9,281 nt of DNA from an uncultured cyanobacterium (lineage in GTDB: Bacteria > Cyanobacteriota > Vampirovibrionia > Gastranaerophilales > Gastranaerophilaceae). Positions 8,605 through 9,281 of this stretch are shown here, piece by piece. Both the position numbers and the translations under genes were made by a program. The stretch lies in assembly GCA_947073895.1 (NCBI GenBank), contig CAMTNN010000046.1:1-9281 (forward strand), written 5' to 3'. Positions within the stretch are counted from its first letter, which is position 1; every line of letters starts with the position of its first letter. Under the pieces are notes generated by a model, which was not told the DNA's origin, searched no databases, and saw only the letters and a list, made by a program, of their open reading frames with translations.

Positions 8605-9120
8605 ATGGCAGGTATTAATCCAAATTTTGTACCACAATCAAGAGTAAACGAAATCAAATTAGAAAGTGAAGTAAAACAAACTGAAATTACTGCAGAAGAA
8701 GTAAACGAACTTACGCATGAAAACATGGATAACAAAAGTGATACTATAAGTGCTAATGCATTAGATGCAATTGCGGCTTATAATCAAGGAACTGTAAAGA
8801 TGGTTTCTGTTAATAAAGATACAAAAACTGAAACTGAAACTGAAACCACTCCTGAAAATAATAGAAAAGTTGAAATAGGAGAGGTTGAACAAGAAGATGG
8901 ATTTGAAAATAACAAATTTAATTCACGTGCTTACAGAGCCTCAAGGAATCCTCATCCAAAAGGGTCTTATCTCTATTATTACTACAATAATACCTGGATG
9001 TTACACGAAAGGGATTCTCGTATGGATGGTTTGGCAAACGACGGATCTGAAGGTTGGGCTCATATAATGGGCGCAATTGGAGCAGGAGGTCAATATCTTT
9101 GGAATAAGCTCTTTGGCTAA
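8605..9120 (+). CDS. Hypothetical protein, 171 residues, disordered N-terminus and aromatic/glycine-rich C-terminus
   Basis: I do not recognise this protein. The start is supported by AGGAAG (8593-8598), 6 bases before the ATG. Residues 1-100 are rich in Glu, Lys, Asn and Thr, lack large hydrophobic stretches and look disordered. They include a Thr-Glu repeat (residues 75-81) encoded by a hexanucleotide repeat. Residues 105-135 are unlike the rest: basic (NSRAYRASRNPHPKG), then strongly aromatic (SYLYYYYNNTW). The last 25 residues are glycine- and tryptophan-rich (GWAHIMGAIGAGGQYLWNKL) and could form a short amphipathic or membrane-associating helix. There is no signal peptide, no cysteine and no known catalytic motif. 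Codon use resembles its neighbours. It follows a terminator, so it is its own unit. A two-part layout of flexible arm plus compact C-terminal unit could fit an adaptor or an exported cargo, but that is speculation. Confidence 0.75.
   Translation: MAGINPNFVPQSRVNEIKLESEVKQTEITAEEVNELTHENMDNKSDTISANALDAIAAYNQGTVKMVSVNKDTKTETETETTPENNRKVEIGEVEQEDGFENNKFNSRAYRASRNPHPKGSYLYYYYNNTWMLHERDSRMDGLANDGSEGWAHIMGAIGAGGQYLWNKLFG
8825..8846 (+). repeat. In-frame hexanucleotide repeat (AAACTG, 3.7 copies)
   Basis: The unit AAACTG repeats perfectly three times from 8825, followed by AAAC. It lies inside the hypothetical gene and encodes Thr-Glu pairs (residues 75-81). Because the unit is six bases, copy-number change would lengthen or shorten the linker without breaking the frame. 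Confidence 0.85.
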
Positions 9121-9281
9121 GTCTGCAATATATTAAAGAGGATGAAGAATAAATTTTAACTAATTGAAATTTACTTATGTTTGTTGTACTTTGGTATATG
9201 TAAATGATTAATTCATTATATTAAAGAAGGGGGCAAAATAAGTTAGTAATACTTAAGTCCGATTGCTAAACAGGTATAAAA
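9121..9281. other. AT-rich 3' flank without a recognisable gene
   Basis: No convincing reading frame starts here. Visible elements are a short inverted repeat (AATGA at 9203-9207, TCATT at 9213-9217) and a purine-rich AAGAAGGGGG (9224-9233) that resembles a ribosome binding site but has no start codon in range. A TATAAA at 9275-9280, preceded at 16 bases by TTAAGT, could be a promoter for a gene beyond the window. No clear terminator follows the hypothetical gene within these bases. Confidence 0.4.

Noticed and set aside
8580..8618. ATG at 8580 as an upstream start for the unknown gene
   Set aside because: It is in a different frame, stops after 12 codons, and its purine tract lies only about two bases before it.
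8544..8735. 63-residue minus-strand frame across the start of the unknown gene
   Set aside because: It is antisense to the promoter and 5' end of a gene with a good ribosome binding site, and its Ser/Phe-rich sequence is what antisense of Lys/Glu codons produces.
9142..9159. Five-codon frame after GAGG-like purines downstream of the unknown gene
   Set aside because: Only MKNKF before a stop; the GAGG is too close to the ATG and there is no sign of a leader-peptide hairpin.

Overview
The window looks like a chromosomal segment of a low-GC relative of Cyanobacteria. The first 6.5 kb is the RNA polymerase operon in the order rpoB - rpoC1 - rpoC2. The beta' subunit is encoded as two proteins, and the second carries a very large insertion in its trigger loop. 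That split plus the giant insertion is the arrangement known from Cyanobacteria and plastids. Strong AT bias, Shine-Dalgarno sites, hairpin-T-tract terminators and bacterial accessory genes argue against a plastid. My best placement, by inference only, is a non-photosynthetic cyanobacterial sister lineage (Melainabacteria/Vampirovibrionia, for example gut Gastranaerophilales).

Layout, all genes on the + strand: (1) 2-868, the C-terminal 288 residues of rpoB, open at the left edge; (2) 881-2590, rpoC1 from a TTG start; (3) 2612-6478, rpoC2, closed by a strong terminator at 6496-6534; (4) an AT-rich promoter region with an 11-bp direct repeat, then a 73-residue XRE-type DNA-binding protein (6623-6844) that has no Shine-Dalgarno site and may be leaderless; (5) a 123-base gap with an imperfect long hairpin that also encodes, in the frame of the XRE gene, a possible membrane microprotein; (6) 6968-8344, a COG2509-type FAD-dependent dehydrogenase with a cysteine cluster, closed by a strong terminator at 8361-8394; (7) a 210-base gap with an eight-copy AGT microsatellite; (8) 8605-9120, a 171-residue protein I do not recognise; (9) 161 bases of AT-rich DNA with no gene I can support.

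The three polymerase genes form one transcription unit making the core subunits beta, gamma (RpoC1) and the second part of beta' (RpoC2), which assemble with alpha (not in the window). They lie in one reading frame, separated by single stop codons and short in-frame spacers. The XRE, FAD-dehydrogenase and unknown genes look like separate units, judging by terminators and spacing, and nothing visible links them to transcription. I found no tRNA, rRNA, CRISPR array, transposase or phage gene. The best places to look for something new are the microsatellite upstream of the unknown gene, the unknown gene itself, the stop-separated membrane segment after the XRE gene, and the acidic tract inside the RpoC2 insertion.
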